Part shown: positions 25,332 through 34,642 of the stretch, piece after piece | Position numbering within the stretch: position 1 is the first letter of the stretch | Layout: the number at the start of each line of letters is the position of its first letter | DNA from: Arthrobacter sp. NicSoilB8 | Lineage (GTDB): Bacteria > Actinomycetota > Actinomycetes > Actinomycetales > Micrococcaceae | Assembly (NCBI RefSeq): GCF_019977355.1 | Contig: NZ_AP024655.1 | Location: 310,001-374,000, forward strand | Direction of reading: 5' to 3' | Length of the DNA: 64,000 bases | Program-made: the position numbers and the translations under genes | Notes under the pieces: generated by a model | Told to the model about the DNA's origin: nothing | The model's input: only the letters and a program-made list of their open reading frames with translations | Database searches by the model: none

Positions 25332-25726
25332 CAATCCCGCCGCCGGGTCCGGAAAGTGGCCGGCACCCACCGCTTCCTGCAGCGCCGCCAACACCTTCGC
25401 GCCCAACATGGACCTTTCTCACGAACCACGGCCACGTCCTTCTGGCGGTGGCAACAGACCCAGACGCCCGCGTGAAAGACATCGCTGAGAAGGTCGGGAT
25501 CACACCACGATCGACCCTGCAAATCCTCAAGGATCTCGAAGCCGGCGGATACCTGCACCGCAGCCGGGACGGACGACGAACCCGCTACGTCATAGAACCC
25601 CACCAGCACTTCCGGCACCCCGCCACAGCAACCAGGGAAGTCGACGGACTGATCAGCCTCTTCGCAGCCCGCCCGCCCTCAACCGCGGCGGAGCCACCCC
25701 AGGACATTAGTTCACCCCCACCGTAA
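25328..25726 (+). CDS. Winged-helix transcriptional regulator
   Basis: 132 residues; ATG overlaps the upstream TGA (ATGA). A winged helix of MarR/ArsR-like type is visible in the middle: HGHVLLAVATDPDARVKDIAEKVGITPRSTLQILKDLE as helices 1-3 (read in two parts), then GGYLHRSRDGRRTRYVIE as the wing. The N- and C-terminal ends are Pro-rich. It has no Cys pair for metal binding. As the last gene of the terC operon it could regulate that operon or partner genes elsewhere. Confidence 0.75.
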   Translation: MTIPPPGPESGRHPPLPAAPPTPSRPTWTFLTNHGHVLLAVATDPDARVKDIAEKVGITPRSTLQILKDLEAGGYLHRSRDGRRTRYVIEPHQHFRHPATATREVDGLISLFAARPPSTAAEPPQDISSPPP

Positions 25727-25804
25727 GACCGCCCCCGGAAACGGTATCCCGCAACCTAATTTCGCGGATTCGAATGATCACATTCACCGGCCTGTAGCCG
25801 CTTG

Positions 25805-26907
25805 TCAGGCTGCCAGCCGGGCTGTCGAGACCGGGACCGGGGTGTAGGTGGTGCCGTCGCGGAGCATGGCCCGGAGGACGTTGAGCCGGCGCCGGGCCAG
25901 GGAGAGCATGGCCTGGAGGTGGGTCTTGCCTTCGGCGTGTTTTCGGTCGTAGTAGGTCCGGGAGGCGGGGCAGCTTTTCAGGGCCGAGAGCTCGGCGAGG
26001 TAGAAGACCCGCAGCAGCCGCCTGTCGTAGCGGCGGGGGCGGTGGTGGTTACTCGTGATCCTCCCGGAGTCCCTGGGGGCGGGGGCGAGTCCGGCGACGC
26101 CGGCGAACCGGTCCGCGGACTCGAAGACTGTGAGGTCCCCGCCGGTGGCGCCAAGGAATTCGGCGGCGAGGACGGGGCCGAACCCTGGCATGCTCAACAA
26201 CACGTCGGTGTGCCGGTGCTCGGTGACCTTCTCGCTGATCAGCGCATCGAGTGCGGCGAGTTCCTCGTTCAGGGCAAGGATTTCCCGGGCGAGGGCGGCG
26301 ACGATCCCTCCCCGAGGTGCTGGGCCGGGACGGTGGTGTGCTGGGATTTCGCCGCCTCCACGGCGGCAGTAGCGACGGCCGCCGAGGAGCGGGCGCCGTG
26401 TTTCTTCAGCCAGGCGTGCAGCCTGGCCTGCCCGGTGCGGCGTATCCCGTCCGGGATGCGGTGTTTGGTCAGCAGCAACAGTGCGGCTTTGGAGCGGCTG
26501 TAGTCAAAGGCCCGCTCCAGCGCGGGGAAGTATTCGAGCAGTTGGGCCTGCAGGCGGTTGATCGCCCGGACCCGGTCGGCGGATTTGTCGGCCCGGCGGG
26601 CGGTGAGGATCCGCAGTACGGTGCTGATCTCGTCCCCTGCGCGCAGGGGCTGGAGGTCTTTGCGCATCCGGGCCTGGTCGGCGATGACGGCGGCGTCTTT
26701 CGCGTCCGTTTTGCCGTCTCCGCGGTAGAGCTTGGAGGCGTGGTGCACGGTCCGTGGGCGACGAGCAGGGCGATCAGCAGCGCCGGTCCGCCGTGGTTCA
26801 GGTCCGTCGCCCAGAGGACCTCGTCCCCGGCCCCGAGTTTGAGGACGGTGGCGATGAGCTCGAGCAGGGCCGGTTCGTCGTTGGGCAAAGACTCCATGGT
26901 GACATCC
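25805..26907 (-). pseudogene. IS110 transposase, copy B, 5'-truncated and frameshifted
   Basis: Closely related to copy A and in the same orientation. It keeps the segment copy A has lost (YFPALERAFDYSRSKAALLL through LLSMPGFGPVLAAEF). It has its own lesions: the first ~35 codons with the initial GIDAGK are missing, 28 bp are lost near 26756 (between AHG and VHHAS), and a frameshift lies near 26310. The non-coding end upstream of the start is also gone. With copy A it frames the terC operon like a composite element. Inactive. Confidence 0.85.
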
Positions 26908-27072
26908 TGCCAGCCGGGGACCGGAAAGACGTGGCTACCGCCGTAGCGCAGCGTCCTAACAACATCCGGCCGGACCGCCGCCCCATGGCCGGCCACAGTT
27001 CGGTTGACCACAGCGCGTCCGACCACAGCGCGGCGTTCAGCCTTCGGTAGCATGGGGAATCCGAGCAATTGC

Positions 27073-27132
27073 GGCAGAGGGAGGTGGGTCCGATTCACGC
27101 AAGTCCAGACCGGGTGCCCTCCCGGCGCTGCC
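27073..27132 (+). other. Folded leader upstream of the PrmC-like gene
   Basis: GGCAG (27073-27077) pairs with CTGCC (27128-27132) and GGGAGG (27079-27084) pairs with CCTCCC (27118-27123), giving a two-part stem around a 33-nt loop region. It lies 63 bp before the methyltransferase start. I compared it by eye with cobalamin, SAM and ZTP riboswitches and saw no match. Confidence 0.35.
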
Positions 27133-27194
27133 GGCCTGCCGGCCGCTGCTAGATCCCTGTGAGGGCGTCTGACCCCAGACCGAAAGGCGCTCCC

Positions 27195-28040
27195 ATGCCA
27201 GTAATCCCTCAGCAGTTCCCGCACGAAACCCTCACAGTCCGGCTCCGGGCCGCCGGGTGCGTGTTCGCCGAAGACGAAGCCCGCCTGCTCATCGCCGCCG
27301 CCCCGACGCCTGAGGCGCTCGAAGCGATGGTCAGCCGAAGGGTCGCCGGCCTGCCCCTTGAACACATTCTGGGCTGGGCGGAATTCTGCGGACTCCGCAT
27401 CGCCGTCGACGCCGGCGTGTTCGTGCCGCGGCGCCGGACGGAGTTCCTCGTCCGGCAGGCAGCGGCCCGCCTGAATGCATGGCGCCTGCATGCGGGGCGG
27501 CTGGAATCGGCCGGCCCGGGGCGCCGGTCCCCGGTCGTGATCGATCTCTGCTGCGGGTCCGGTGCCGTTGGCGCCGCGGTGGCCGCGCTCGCCGGCCCTG
27601 TCGAGCTCCACTGCGCCGACATAGATCCCGCAGCCGCGGCGTGTGCGCGCACCAACGTCCTGCCGCTGCGCGGCGAGGTCCACGAAGGAGATCTCTACAC
27701 TCCGCTCCCGGCGGAACTCCGGGGCCGGGTCCGGGTGCTGGCCGTAAATGCCCCCTACGTTCCGTCGGCGGACATCGAAACCATGCCGCAAGAGGCGCGC
27801 CTGCATGAGCCGCGCGCCTGCCTCGACGGCGGTGCCGACGGGCTGGAGGTGCAGCGCCGGGTCGCCGCGGAGGCGCGGCAATGGCTGGCGCCGGGCGGCC
27901 ACGTGCTGATTGAGACCAGCCGCCGGCAGGCCGCCCGGACAGCCCGTATTTTTCGCCGGCACGGACTGGCGGCCCGCGTACTGCGCTCCGAGGAACTGGG
28001 CGCTACGGTGGTGGCCGGCGAACTCCCGCCTTCCGGCTGA
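27195..28040 (+). CDS. PrmC/HemK-like protein N5-glutamine methyltransferase
   Basis: 281 residues from the ATG at 27195. It has the PrmC N-terminal helical domain with GLPLEHILGWAEFCGL, the F(V)PRRRTEFLV loop, SAM motif I DLCCGSGAVGAA, and the substrate-binding NPPY equivalent as NAPYVPS. In true PrmC (release-factor methylase) the motif is NPPY, so this is the divergent actinobacterial paralogue usually named putative N5-glutamine methyltransferase. The target is unknown. It starts just beyond the IS110 remnant. Confidence 0.85.
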   Translation: MPVIPQQFPHETLTVRLRAAGCVFAEDEARLLIAAAPTPEALEAMVSRRVAGLPLEHILGWAEFCGLRIAVDAGVFVPRRRTEFLVRQAAARLNAWRLHAGRLESAGPGRRSPVVIDLCCGSGAVGAAVAALAGPVELHCADIDPAAAACARTNVLPLRGEVHEGDLYTPLPAELRGRVRVLAVNAPYVPSADIETMPQEARLHEPRACLDGGADGLEVQRRVAAEARQWLAPGGHVLIETSRRQAARTARIFRRHGLAARVLRSEELGATVVAGELPPSG

Positions 28041-28105
28041 GAGCTCCTACGGCCGCCCCTTACATTTTTCCTAACCCATGACGCTGCAGCGGTCCTGCAG
28101 GCGGA

Positions 28106-28573
28106 TCAGGGCCGCTTGTCCGCCTCGACACTGGTGGCGGGGCCGGCGGGGGTGGCGCCGCCTTCGTCCGACCAGTCCTGTCCGTCCTGGTCGGTGAGTG
28201 CCGGGTCGGAGGAGACATCGGGGACCACCGGGATGGACGTCTTTGATGAGATTCCGCCGGAGGCGCCCGCGGCGTCACCCCCGGTCTTGTTCCCGGCTCT
28301 GTTCCCGGTCTGGTTATCCCGACCGCCATCGCGGTGGACGGCAGAGCCAATGACCGTGCCCGCGCGGCGGGCGGCCTCGCCGAGCTGTTCGGAGACCTCC
28401 GGGGCCTTGTCCTTGACCGCATCGGCGGCCGCGGTGAGCTTGTCCTGGACCGGCTGGCTGTGCCAGAAGCCGGCGGTCCGGGACTTGAGCTTTTCGTAGG
28501 CTTCGCGGCCAGACCGTGAGCCCAGGACGTAGCCTGCGGCCAGTCCGGCGCCGAAAAGAAGTTTGCCCTTCAT
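28106..28573 (-). CDS. YtxH-like small protein
   Basis: 155 residues. The N-terminus LLFGAGLAAGYVLGSRSGREAYEKL matches the YtxH-type pattern: a short hydrophobic Gly/Ala segment followed by a charged helix. The rest is hydrophilic, Asp/Gly-rich and probably unstructured. Such proteins are small membrane-anchored stress proteins in Gram-positives. The next gene on the strand is another stress-type membrane protein. Confidence 0.7.
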   Translation of the reverse strand: MKGKLLFGAGLAAGYVLGSRSGREAYEKLKSRTAGFWHSQPVQDKLTAAADAVKDKAPEVSEQLGEAARRAGTVIGSAVHRDGGRDNQTGNRAGNKTGGDAAGASGGISSKTSIPVVPDVSSDPALTDQDGQDWSDEGGATPAGPATSVEADKRP

Positions 28574-28720
28574 GGTGTGCTCCTGTTCCTTGAAGACGTG
28601 CCTGAAAAGACGTGCTGAAAAGACGTGCCTGAAAAGACGATGCCGAAGCGGACTCGCCCGACCGCGGCCGGGGACGGAATTCGCGGCCGTGGTGGCACCG
28701 CTGCCGGTCTAAATTATGCG

Positions 28721-28756
28721 AAAAAACCGGCCCCGGGAAATACCCGGGACCGGTTT
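28721..28756 (-). terminator. Terminator of the GlsB/YeaQ-type gene
   Basis: On the minus strand, AAACCGGTCCCGGG pairs with CCCGGGGCCGGTTT (loop TATTT) and runs into six T residues, 16 bp after the stop at 28772. Confidence 0.9.
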
Positions 28757-28771
28757 CCGGTCAGCTCCGCT

Positions 28772-29035
28772 TTAGCGGGCCGAACGCTTGGCGATCATGC
28801 CGTAAACAAGCAGGACGATGATCGCACCGCCGATGGCCAGAAGCCAGGTCGACAGCGAGAAGAACTCGTTGATGCCCACACCGAACAGTGCACCGCCGAT
28901 GAATCCGCCCAGCAGGGCGCCGACGACACCCAGGACCAGAGTGATCAGGAGGCCACCGCCCTGACGGCCCGGGAGGATTGCCTTAGCGATTGCTCCGGCG
29001 ATGAGGCCCAGAATCAGAAATGCGAAAAAACCCAT
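28772..29035 (-). CDS. GlsB/YeaQ/YmgE family stress membrane protein
   Basis: 87 residues with three hydrophobic segments separated by Gly-rich turns: GFFAFLILGLIAGAIAKAI, LPGRQGGGLLITLVLGVVGA and a third near the C-terminus ending in KRSAR. The GxxAGxxAKxxLPG pattern is the transglycosylase-associated (GlsB/YeaQ) signature. Start ATG at 29035 has GGAACG upstream; an in-frame extension to 29092 has no ribosome-binding site. Expected in the cytoplasmic membrane, linked to stress response in Gram-positives. Confidence 0.9.
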   Translation of the reverse strand: MGFFAFLILGLIAGAIAKAILPGRQGGGLLITLVLGVVGALLGGFIGGALFGVGINEFFSLSTWLLAIGGAIIVLLVYGMIAKRSAR

Positions 29036-29276
29036 TTTATCGTTCCTTCTTCTTTCATTGAGGAGGCACCCGGATCGCCAGGTGCGCTTCATCCTTCTGC
29101 CCTAATACTAATCATGCTTAGTATCAAAGGGCCACCCGGCCCTCTGCGGGCTTCGGCGGAAAGCGGCTAAAACAGTCGGATTTCTCCGGACAGTTCCCAC
29201 CGAATTCGCGCCGCGTGCGAACGTTGTTCAATTGTTATTGGTCAGCCGCAGGGGGCTCGCCCCACGCGGGCCTGGG

Positions 29277-30248
29277 TCACCACGCGTAGTCTTCCGGGGC
29301 GGTGCGGTGGCCCGGGAAGATCTCGTCAAGGCGCTTGAGGGCGCCGGCGTCGAGTTTCAGTTTGTGGGCGCCGATCGCTCCCTGGAGCTGCTCAAGGGTC
29401 CGCGGACCAATGACCGGGGCGGAGACGGCCGGCTGGTGGAGCAGCCACGCCAGCGCCACGTGCGCGGGTTCCTGCCCCAGTTCCTCGGCGAAGTCCTCGT
29501 ATCGGCGGATCTGTTTCTGGTGCGATTTGAGTGCCTCGAGGGCGCGCCCGGTGGTGCGCCGGACGCCGTCGTGCTCCTGCTTCAGCACCCCGCCCAGCAG
29601 TCCGCCGTGCAGCGGCGACCACGGAAGGATCCCCAGGCCGTACTGCTGGGCGGCAGGGATCACTTCCAGTTCCAGGTCCCGGGTCAGCAGGTTGTAGATC
29701 GACTGTTCGCTGACCAGCCCGTTGTAGTTGCGGCGGGCTGCCGTTTCCTGGGCGCGCGCGATGTGCCAGCCGGCGAAGTTGCTGCTGCCGGAATAGAGGA
29801 TCTTGCCTTGCTGGACGGCGACTTCGACGGCCTGCCAGATCTCCTCCCAGGGCGTGTTCCGGTCTACGTGATGGAACTGGTAGAGATCGATGTAGTCCGT
29901 CTGCAGCCGTTTCAGGCTGGCATCGAGCGCCCGGCGGATATGCAGCGCCGAGAGCTTCGACTCGTTGGGCCTGTCCGTCATGGTGCCGAACAGTTTGGTG
30001 GCGAGCACCGTGCGCTCACGGCGCTCGCCACCCTGGGCGAACCAGCGGCCGAGGATTTCCTCCGTCCAGCCGCGGTGGCTCGAACCGCCGTACACATTGG
30101 CGGTATCAATGAAATTGATGCCGGCAGCCTGCGCCGTGTCGAGGATGGCGAAGGCCTGAGCCTCCTCGGTCTGCTGGCCGAAGTTCATGGTGCCGAGGCA
30201 CAGGCGTGAGATTGTCAGGCCGGAGCGGCCCAAATGCGTGTAGCGCAT
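29277..30248 (-). CDS. Aldo/keto reductase
   Basis: 323 residues, TIM-barrel AKR. The catalytic tetrad is visible: Asp and Tyr in FIDTANVYGG, Lys in LATKLFG and His in YQFHHVD. NADPH-site residues are in the C-terminal VIGPRTLEQL. It belongs to the group commonly called NADP-dependent aldo/keto reductase (YhdN-like); substrate unknown. Single gene, followed on the strand by nothing for 180 bp. Confidence 0.92.
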   Translation of the reverse strand: MRYTHLGRSGLTISRLCLGTMNFGQQTEEAQAFAILDTAQAAGINFIDTANVYGGSSHRGWTEEILGRWFAQGGERRERTVLATKLFGTMTDRPNESKLSALHIRRALDASLKRLQTDYIDLYQFHHVDRNTPWEEIWQAVEVAVQQGKILYSGSSNFAGWHIARAQETAARRNYNGLVSEQSIYNLLTRDLELEVIPAAQQYGLGILPWSPLHGGLLGGVLKQEHDGVRRTTGRALEALKSHQKQIRRYEDFAEELGQEPAHVALAWLLHQPAVSAPVIGPRTLEQLQGAIGAHKLKLDAGALKRLDEIFPGHRTAPEDYAW

Positions 30249-30346
30249 GACGCGCTCCTCTCCGTCCTGACCTCCTCCGTCCTGACGCGTTGCGGTTTTC
30301 TCCGACGCCGGGCCGGCGCGTGCCGCCCCCGCTCCGGAGGCTGGCG

Positions 30347-30556
30347 TTAGCGCTCCAGGCGGAACCCGAGCTTGATGGTGACTTGCCAGTCGGCGACCTG
30401 CCCGTTTTCAAGGTGGCCGCGGATTTCCTTGACTTCGAACCAGTCGAGGTTCCGCAGGGTCTTGGCGGCCTCCGCAATGCCGTTCCGGACGGCCGCATCG
30501 ACGCCCTCGTTCGAGGTTCCGACAATTTCAGAAATGCTGTAGGTGTGATTAGGCAA
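30347..30556 (-). CDS. Dodecin (flavin-binding small protein)
   Basis: 69 residues, standard dodecin length: HTYSISEIVGTSNEGVDAAV, then RNLDWFEVKEIRGHLENGQV with the Trp that stacks on flavin, and the final WQVTIKLGFRL. Dodecins form 12-mers that store or buffer riboflavin/FMN. Monocistronic, 98 bp upstream of the aldo/keto reductase start. Confidence 0.93.
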   Translation of the reverse strand: MPNHTYSISEIVGTSNEGVDAAVRNGIAEAAKTLRNLDWFEVKEIRGHLENGQVADWQVTIKLGFRLER

Positions 30557-30608
30557 CTTCGCTCCTCATGATCGCCATCGATGCCCGGCTGCGGGCCGTT
30601 CCTGCAGA

Positions 30609-31571
30609 CTAGCCGACTGAACCCGGCCGGACTAGGGGCGTGGGCCCGGGGCCGGCAAACCCTGGCGGCGGCCCCGGCAGCGGGCGCTTGGCCTCCCGCG
30701 GAAAGGCGTCGGCCCGCGGCCTGATCCGACTCACCATCCACGGCAGCATGTAATGCGCGACCCACGCCAGATCGCCGGCCCGGGTTTCCCGCCAGCTGCC
30801 CGGCGGCATTGGCTTGGGTTCCAGGGGCCGCAGGCGGTGCGGCACGCTGAGCGTGTCCAGGACCATGGCGGCAATGGTGTGGTGCCCCAGCGGCGAAAAG
30901 TGCAGGCGGTCCGGATCCCACATCCGCGGATCGCTCAACTGCCGCAGTGCCCACAAATCAGCGATGACGCCGTCGTGCCGGGCGGCGATGACGCGGATGT
31001 TTTCATTGAAAACCGCGACCTTGCCCCGGATGTGCCCAAACACGGGGGTCTCGCCCCAGTCCGGCCCGGTGAACAGGACGACCGTCGCCCCGGTGGCCGA
31101 GAGTGCCGCCACGGCGTCATCGAGGGCGGCTGCCAGCCGGTCCGGATCGCCGCGATGGAACACGAGATCGTTGCCGCCGGCCGAGAGTGTGACGAGGTCC
31201 GGCTTCAGGTTCAGGGCGGGCCCAAGTTGCTGGTCCAGGATGTCGCGCATGACCATGCCGCTGATGGCGAGGTTGGCGTAGCTGAACTCGCCGCGGCCCC
31301 CGCCGAGTTCTTCCGCAATGCGGTCCGCCCACCCCCGCATGCCGCCGGGACTCAGCGGTTCCGGGTCGCCGACGCCTGCCGTGAACGAATCCCCGATGGC
31401 GACGTACCGGCTCCAAGGCTGTGACCGCCGGGCCGCAGGGCGCCCCCGCGCGGAATGCTGATCCCCCGGGTGCCACGGCCCCGCGGCGGGGATGTTGGCG
31501 CCGGTATGGCCGGCGCCCGGCTCAAGGAACCTGGCGGCGTTCACATCACCAGCATTACGCCGATAATCCAT
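30609..31571 (-). CDS. SGNH/GDSL-family hydrolase (esterase)
   Basis: About 320 residues. SGNH blocks: YVAIGDSFTAGVGD (Ser), the Gly block NLAISG, SAGGNDL (Asn) and DRLHFSPLGHH (Asp/His). These are secreted or cytosolic esterases/lipases acting on acyl or acetyl esters. There is no clear signal peptide; the first ~50 residues before the GDS block are low-complexity and the true start could be the GTG at 31544. The C-terminal ~50 residues are Pro-rich. Confidence 0.85.
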   Translation of the reverse strand: MDYRRNAGDVNAARFLEPGAGHTGANIPAAGPWHPGDQHSARGRPAARRSQPWSRYVAIGDSFTAGVGDPEPLSPGGMRGWADRIAEELGGGRGEFSYANLAISGMVMRDILDQQLGPALNLKPDLVTLSAGGNDLVFHRGDPDRLAAALDDAVAALSATGATVVLFTGPDWGETPVFGHIRGKVAVFNENIRVIAARHDGVIADLWALRQLSDPRMWDPDRLHFSPLGHHTIAAMVLDTLSVPHRLRPLEPKPMPPGSWRETRAGDLAWVAHYMLPWMVSRIRPRADAFPREAKRPLPGPPPGFAGPGPTPLVRPGSVG

Positions 31572-31581
31572 GCCGCGCTAG

Positions 31582-31986
<405 letters not shown>

Positions 31987-32018
31987 TCTGCGCGGCCTGA
32001 TCTGTGCCGTCTGACGGG

Positions 32019-32729
32019 TCAGGCCGGCCCTTCGGCCAGGACGTAGGTCTTCAAGTCGTCAAGGGTCTGCTGCATGTGCGCGTCCATGGCGTCGCGGGCA
32101 CGGTGCGGATCCCGTGATGCCAGGGCATCCACGATGTTCTGGTGGTGTCCGATGGCATGTTCCTGGATGTCCGGCACCTTGGACGTTTCCGTCCGCCGCT
32201 TTTCCAGGACGCGGTGCAGCGGCTCGAACAACACTGCGACGAAGACGTTTTCGGAGGCCTGCAGGATGAGGTCATGGAAGGCGAGGTCCGCCTCGACAAA
32301 AGCCGTCAGATCGTTTCCTTCGTGTGCGATCCGCATCTTTGCGACGTGAGTGCGGAGAGCGTCGATGTCGGAATCCGCCATCCGCCCGGCGGCCAGTTCG
32401 CAGGCGCCCGTCTCCAGCATCCGGCGCAATTCAATGAGCTGAATGGCGGCAGAGGCGTCATTCTCGCCTTCCGACGCCGCCCGCAGCACAGCGTCCAGGG
32501 AGCCCCAGCGGTTCACCGGGTTCACAAACGTGCCGCGGCCCCGTTCCACGCTGAGAATCCGCTGGGCTTCAAGGGTCTTCATGGCCTCGCGCACGGTCAT
32601 GCGGCTGACCTCATGCCGGGAGCTGAGCTCCAGTTCGCCGGGAACGCTCGTGCCGGGCGGAAACTCGCCGGCGATGATCCGGTCCAGCAATTCGTCGGCC
32701 ACTACGCCGACCAGCGATTTCCTAGCCAA
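32019..32729 (-). CDS. GntR-family (FadR subfamily) regulator of the sugar-acid operon
   Basis: 236 residues, TTG start after GGGGAGAA. N-terminal wHTH: VPGELELSSRHEVSRMTVREAMKTLEAQ (read in two parts) with the GRGTFV wing. C-terminal FCD domain with metal-type histidines (DLAFHDLI, EHAIGHHQNIVDAL). FCD-type GntR proteins bind organic acids. It is transcribed away from the DUF1537 kinase operon and the shared region holds a 19-bp palindrome, so it very probably represses that operon and itself. Confidence 0.9.
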   Translation of the reverse strand: MARKSLVGVVADELLDRIIAGEFPPGTSVPGELELSSRHEVSRMTVREAMKTLEAQRILSVERGRGTFVNPVNRWGSLDAVLRAASEGENDASAAIQLIELRRMLETGACELAAGRMADSDIDALRTHVAKMRIAHEGNDLTAFVEADLAFHDLILQASENVFVAVLFEPLHRVLEKRRTETSKVPDIQEHAIGHHQNIVDALASRDPHRARDAMDAHMQQTLDDLKTYVLAEGPA

Positions 32730-32754
32730 TTCTCCCCGTCCAGCGACTCTGCTT

Positions 32755-32798
32755 TGCCTGAAGCCTTGCCTAAGGTCTTTGCCTGAGGCTCTGCCTGA
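32755..32798 (-). repeat. Four TGCCTGA repeats in the GntR leader
   Basis: TGCCTRA occurs at 32755, 32767, 32780 and 32792 (spacings 12, 13, 12), separated by related sequence. They lie in the 5' leader of the GntR-family gene, just upstream of its start. Function not evident. Confidence 0.65.
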
Positions 32799-32878
32799 TG
32801 TTTTGTCTCATGGCTGTTCCCTGATGGCCAAGTCTACTTGCGCGTCGTTGTGCCATATGCCACACTAGCATCCAGATA

Positions 32879-32897
32879 TAAGATGTCTGACATCTTA
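32879..32897. promoter_or_regulatory. 19-bp palindromic operator between GntR gene and kinase operon
   Basis: TAAGATGTCTGACATCTTA is a perfect palindrome around CTG. TGTCTGACA fits the FadR-type GntR operator form (TnGTnnnACnA). It directly follows TTGTGC/ATATAA promoter-like elements pointing towards the kinase operon. Confidence 0.85.
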
Positions 32898-32970
32898 CAT
32901 ATAGCCCTTCCTGCGGCTCCCGCCGAGCCGCAGGCTTCCACCGATTGATCCCCACACAATGGAGTGCATA

Positions 32971-34479
32971 GTGCCCCTCGAAGCAGACGTGCTGGCCGCC
33001 TTCCCCGCGGAAGTACAGATCCCCGCCCGGTTAGTGGCAGACAGCGTGGCGGCCTCGTCCGAGGCATCCCCGCGTGTCCTGGTAGTCCTCGACGACGACC
33101 CCACCGGCACCCAGTCCGTGGCGAACCTCCCGGTCCTCACCCGCTGGGAAGTGGCCGACTTCGCCTGGGCCTTCGCCTACGAGGTCGACGGCCAGCGCCA
33201 GCGCGCCGTCTACGTGCTGACCAACACCCGCAGCCTTGACCCCGCCGAGGCGGCCTACCGCAACGAGGAAATCGTCCGGAACGCCCTCGCGGCTGCAGCA
33301 GCGACCGCCGGAACGGATGAGGGAGCCCTGCGGCTCAGCTTCGTCAGCCGCAGTGATTCGACCCTGCGCGGCCACTACCCGCTGGAACCGGACGTCATTG
33401 CGGCCACCGTCACGGCCGTCAATGGCGAGGCGACGGACGGCGTCGTGATCGTTCCCGCATTCCCCGACGCCGGTCGCGTCACCATCGGCGGTGTGCACTA
33501 CATGCGCGGCACCGGAGCCGACGCCGGCACCCTCACTCCCGTGGCCGAGACGGAATTCGCACGGGACGCCAGCTTCGGCTTCGCCAACTCGGAGATGGCC
33601 AAGTACGTGGAAGAAAAGTCCCAAGGCCGTTTCGCCGCTGACTCCGTGATCGTCCTGGACCTCAACATCATCCGCGCCGGTGCAGCCGCGGGGGACCCTG
33701 CCATCTCCGCCAAGGCCATCGCGGATGCCATCGAATCCGCCACCGACTCCACTCCGATCGTGGCCGACATCGTCACCGAGAATGACTTCCGTGCCCTGGC
33801 CCTGGGCTTGGAGGAAGCGGAAAGCCGCGGCAAGAAACTGCTCTACCGCGTCGGTCCGCCATTCGTTCGCGGCCGCATCGGCCAGGAAGTCCGCACGGCG
33901 CTGACCTCGGAAGAAGCCTACGAAGGCAACACTCCCTCGGAGGCCGGCGGCCTGATCGTCGTCGGCTCGCATGTCGGCGTCACCACCCGCCAGCTCAACG
34001 CGCTCACCGAGCAGCACAGCGCGGCACGGATTGTGGAGATCGACGTCGAGAAACTGCTCGGCGACAACGCCGGGGAGTACCTGGACGAAACCGTCGGCAC
34101 GGTGGTCGCGGCCCTTCACGAAGGCGACGTCATTGTGCACACCAGCCGCCTCTTGATCAGGACCGATGACGCCGCCGAAAGCCTGCGGATCGCCCGCACC
34201 GTCTCCGCCGCCGTCGTCGCCGTGGTGAACCGCACGCTCAAGACCTTCCCGCCCCGCTTCGTGATCGCCAAGGGCGGCATCACGTCCTCGGACGTGGCCG
34301 CGCACGGCCTGGAAATCCGGCACGCGATCGTCCGCGGGCCCATGCTGCCGGGCATCGTCAGCCTGTGGGAGCCGGTGGACGGCCCGGCCAAGGGCATCCC
34401 GTACATCGTCTTCGCCGGCAACGTGGGCGACGACCAGTCCCTCGCCGATGTCACCCGCAAACTCAGCAGCACTTTCTAG
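32971..34479 (+). CDS. Four-carbon acid sugar kinase family protein (DUF1537)
   Basis: 502 residues from the GTG at 32971, which has GGAG seven bases upstream; an ATG at 32959 lacks a ribosome-binding site. DUF1537 signatures: VLDDDPTGTQS near the N-terminus, FVSRSDSTLRGHYPLE, and the C-terminal nucleotide part FVIAKGGITSSDVAA and PVDGPAKGIPYIVFAGNVGD. The family phosphorylates C4 sugar acids (3-oxo-tetronate, D-threonate, erythronate). With the next gene it fits an oxidise-then-phosphorylate route. First gene of the operon, next to the GntR operator. The exact substrate cannot be read from sequence. Confidence 0.9.
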   Translation: MPLEADVLAAFPAEVQIPARLVADSVAASSEASPRVLVVLDDDPTGTQSVANLPVLTRWEVADFAWAFAYEVDGQRQRAVYVLTNTRSLDPAEAAYRNEEIVRNALAAAAATAGTDEGALRLSFVSRSDSTLRGHYPLEPDVIAATVTAVNGEATDGVVIVPAFPDAGRVTIGGVHYMRGTGADAGTLTPVAETEFARDASFGFANSEMAKYVEEKSQGRFAADSVIVLDLNIIRAGAAAGDPAISAKAIADAIESATDSTPIVADIVTENDFRALALGLEEAESRGKKLLYRVGPPFVRGRIGQEVRTALTSEEAYEGNTPSEAGGLIVVGSHVGVTTRQLNALTEQHSAARIVEIDVEKLLGDNAGEYLDETVGTVVAALHEGDVIVHTSRLLIRTDDAAESLRIARTVSAAVVAVVNRTLKTFPPRFVIAKGGITSSDVAAHGLEIRHAIVRGPMLPGIVSLWEPVDGPAKGIPYIVFAGNVGDDQSLADVTRKLSSTF

Positions 34480-34642
34480 TCCCCACCTGCCCCCTGACCT
34501 CGCAAGTCCCCACCGGCTCCCAGCCTTCGCAAGCTCAGGCAGGGTCCCTCGCCGGTGAGGCCCCACGGCCAGGGAACCCGGCAGGCGTGGGGCCACCCAC
34601 TCAACACCGCACGCCACAACACGTCATTCGATGGAGAACACC

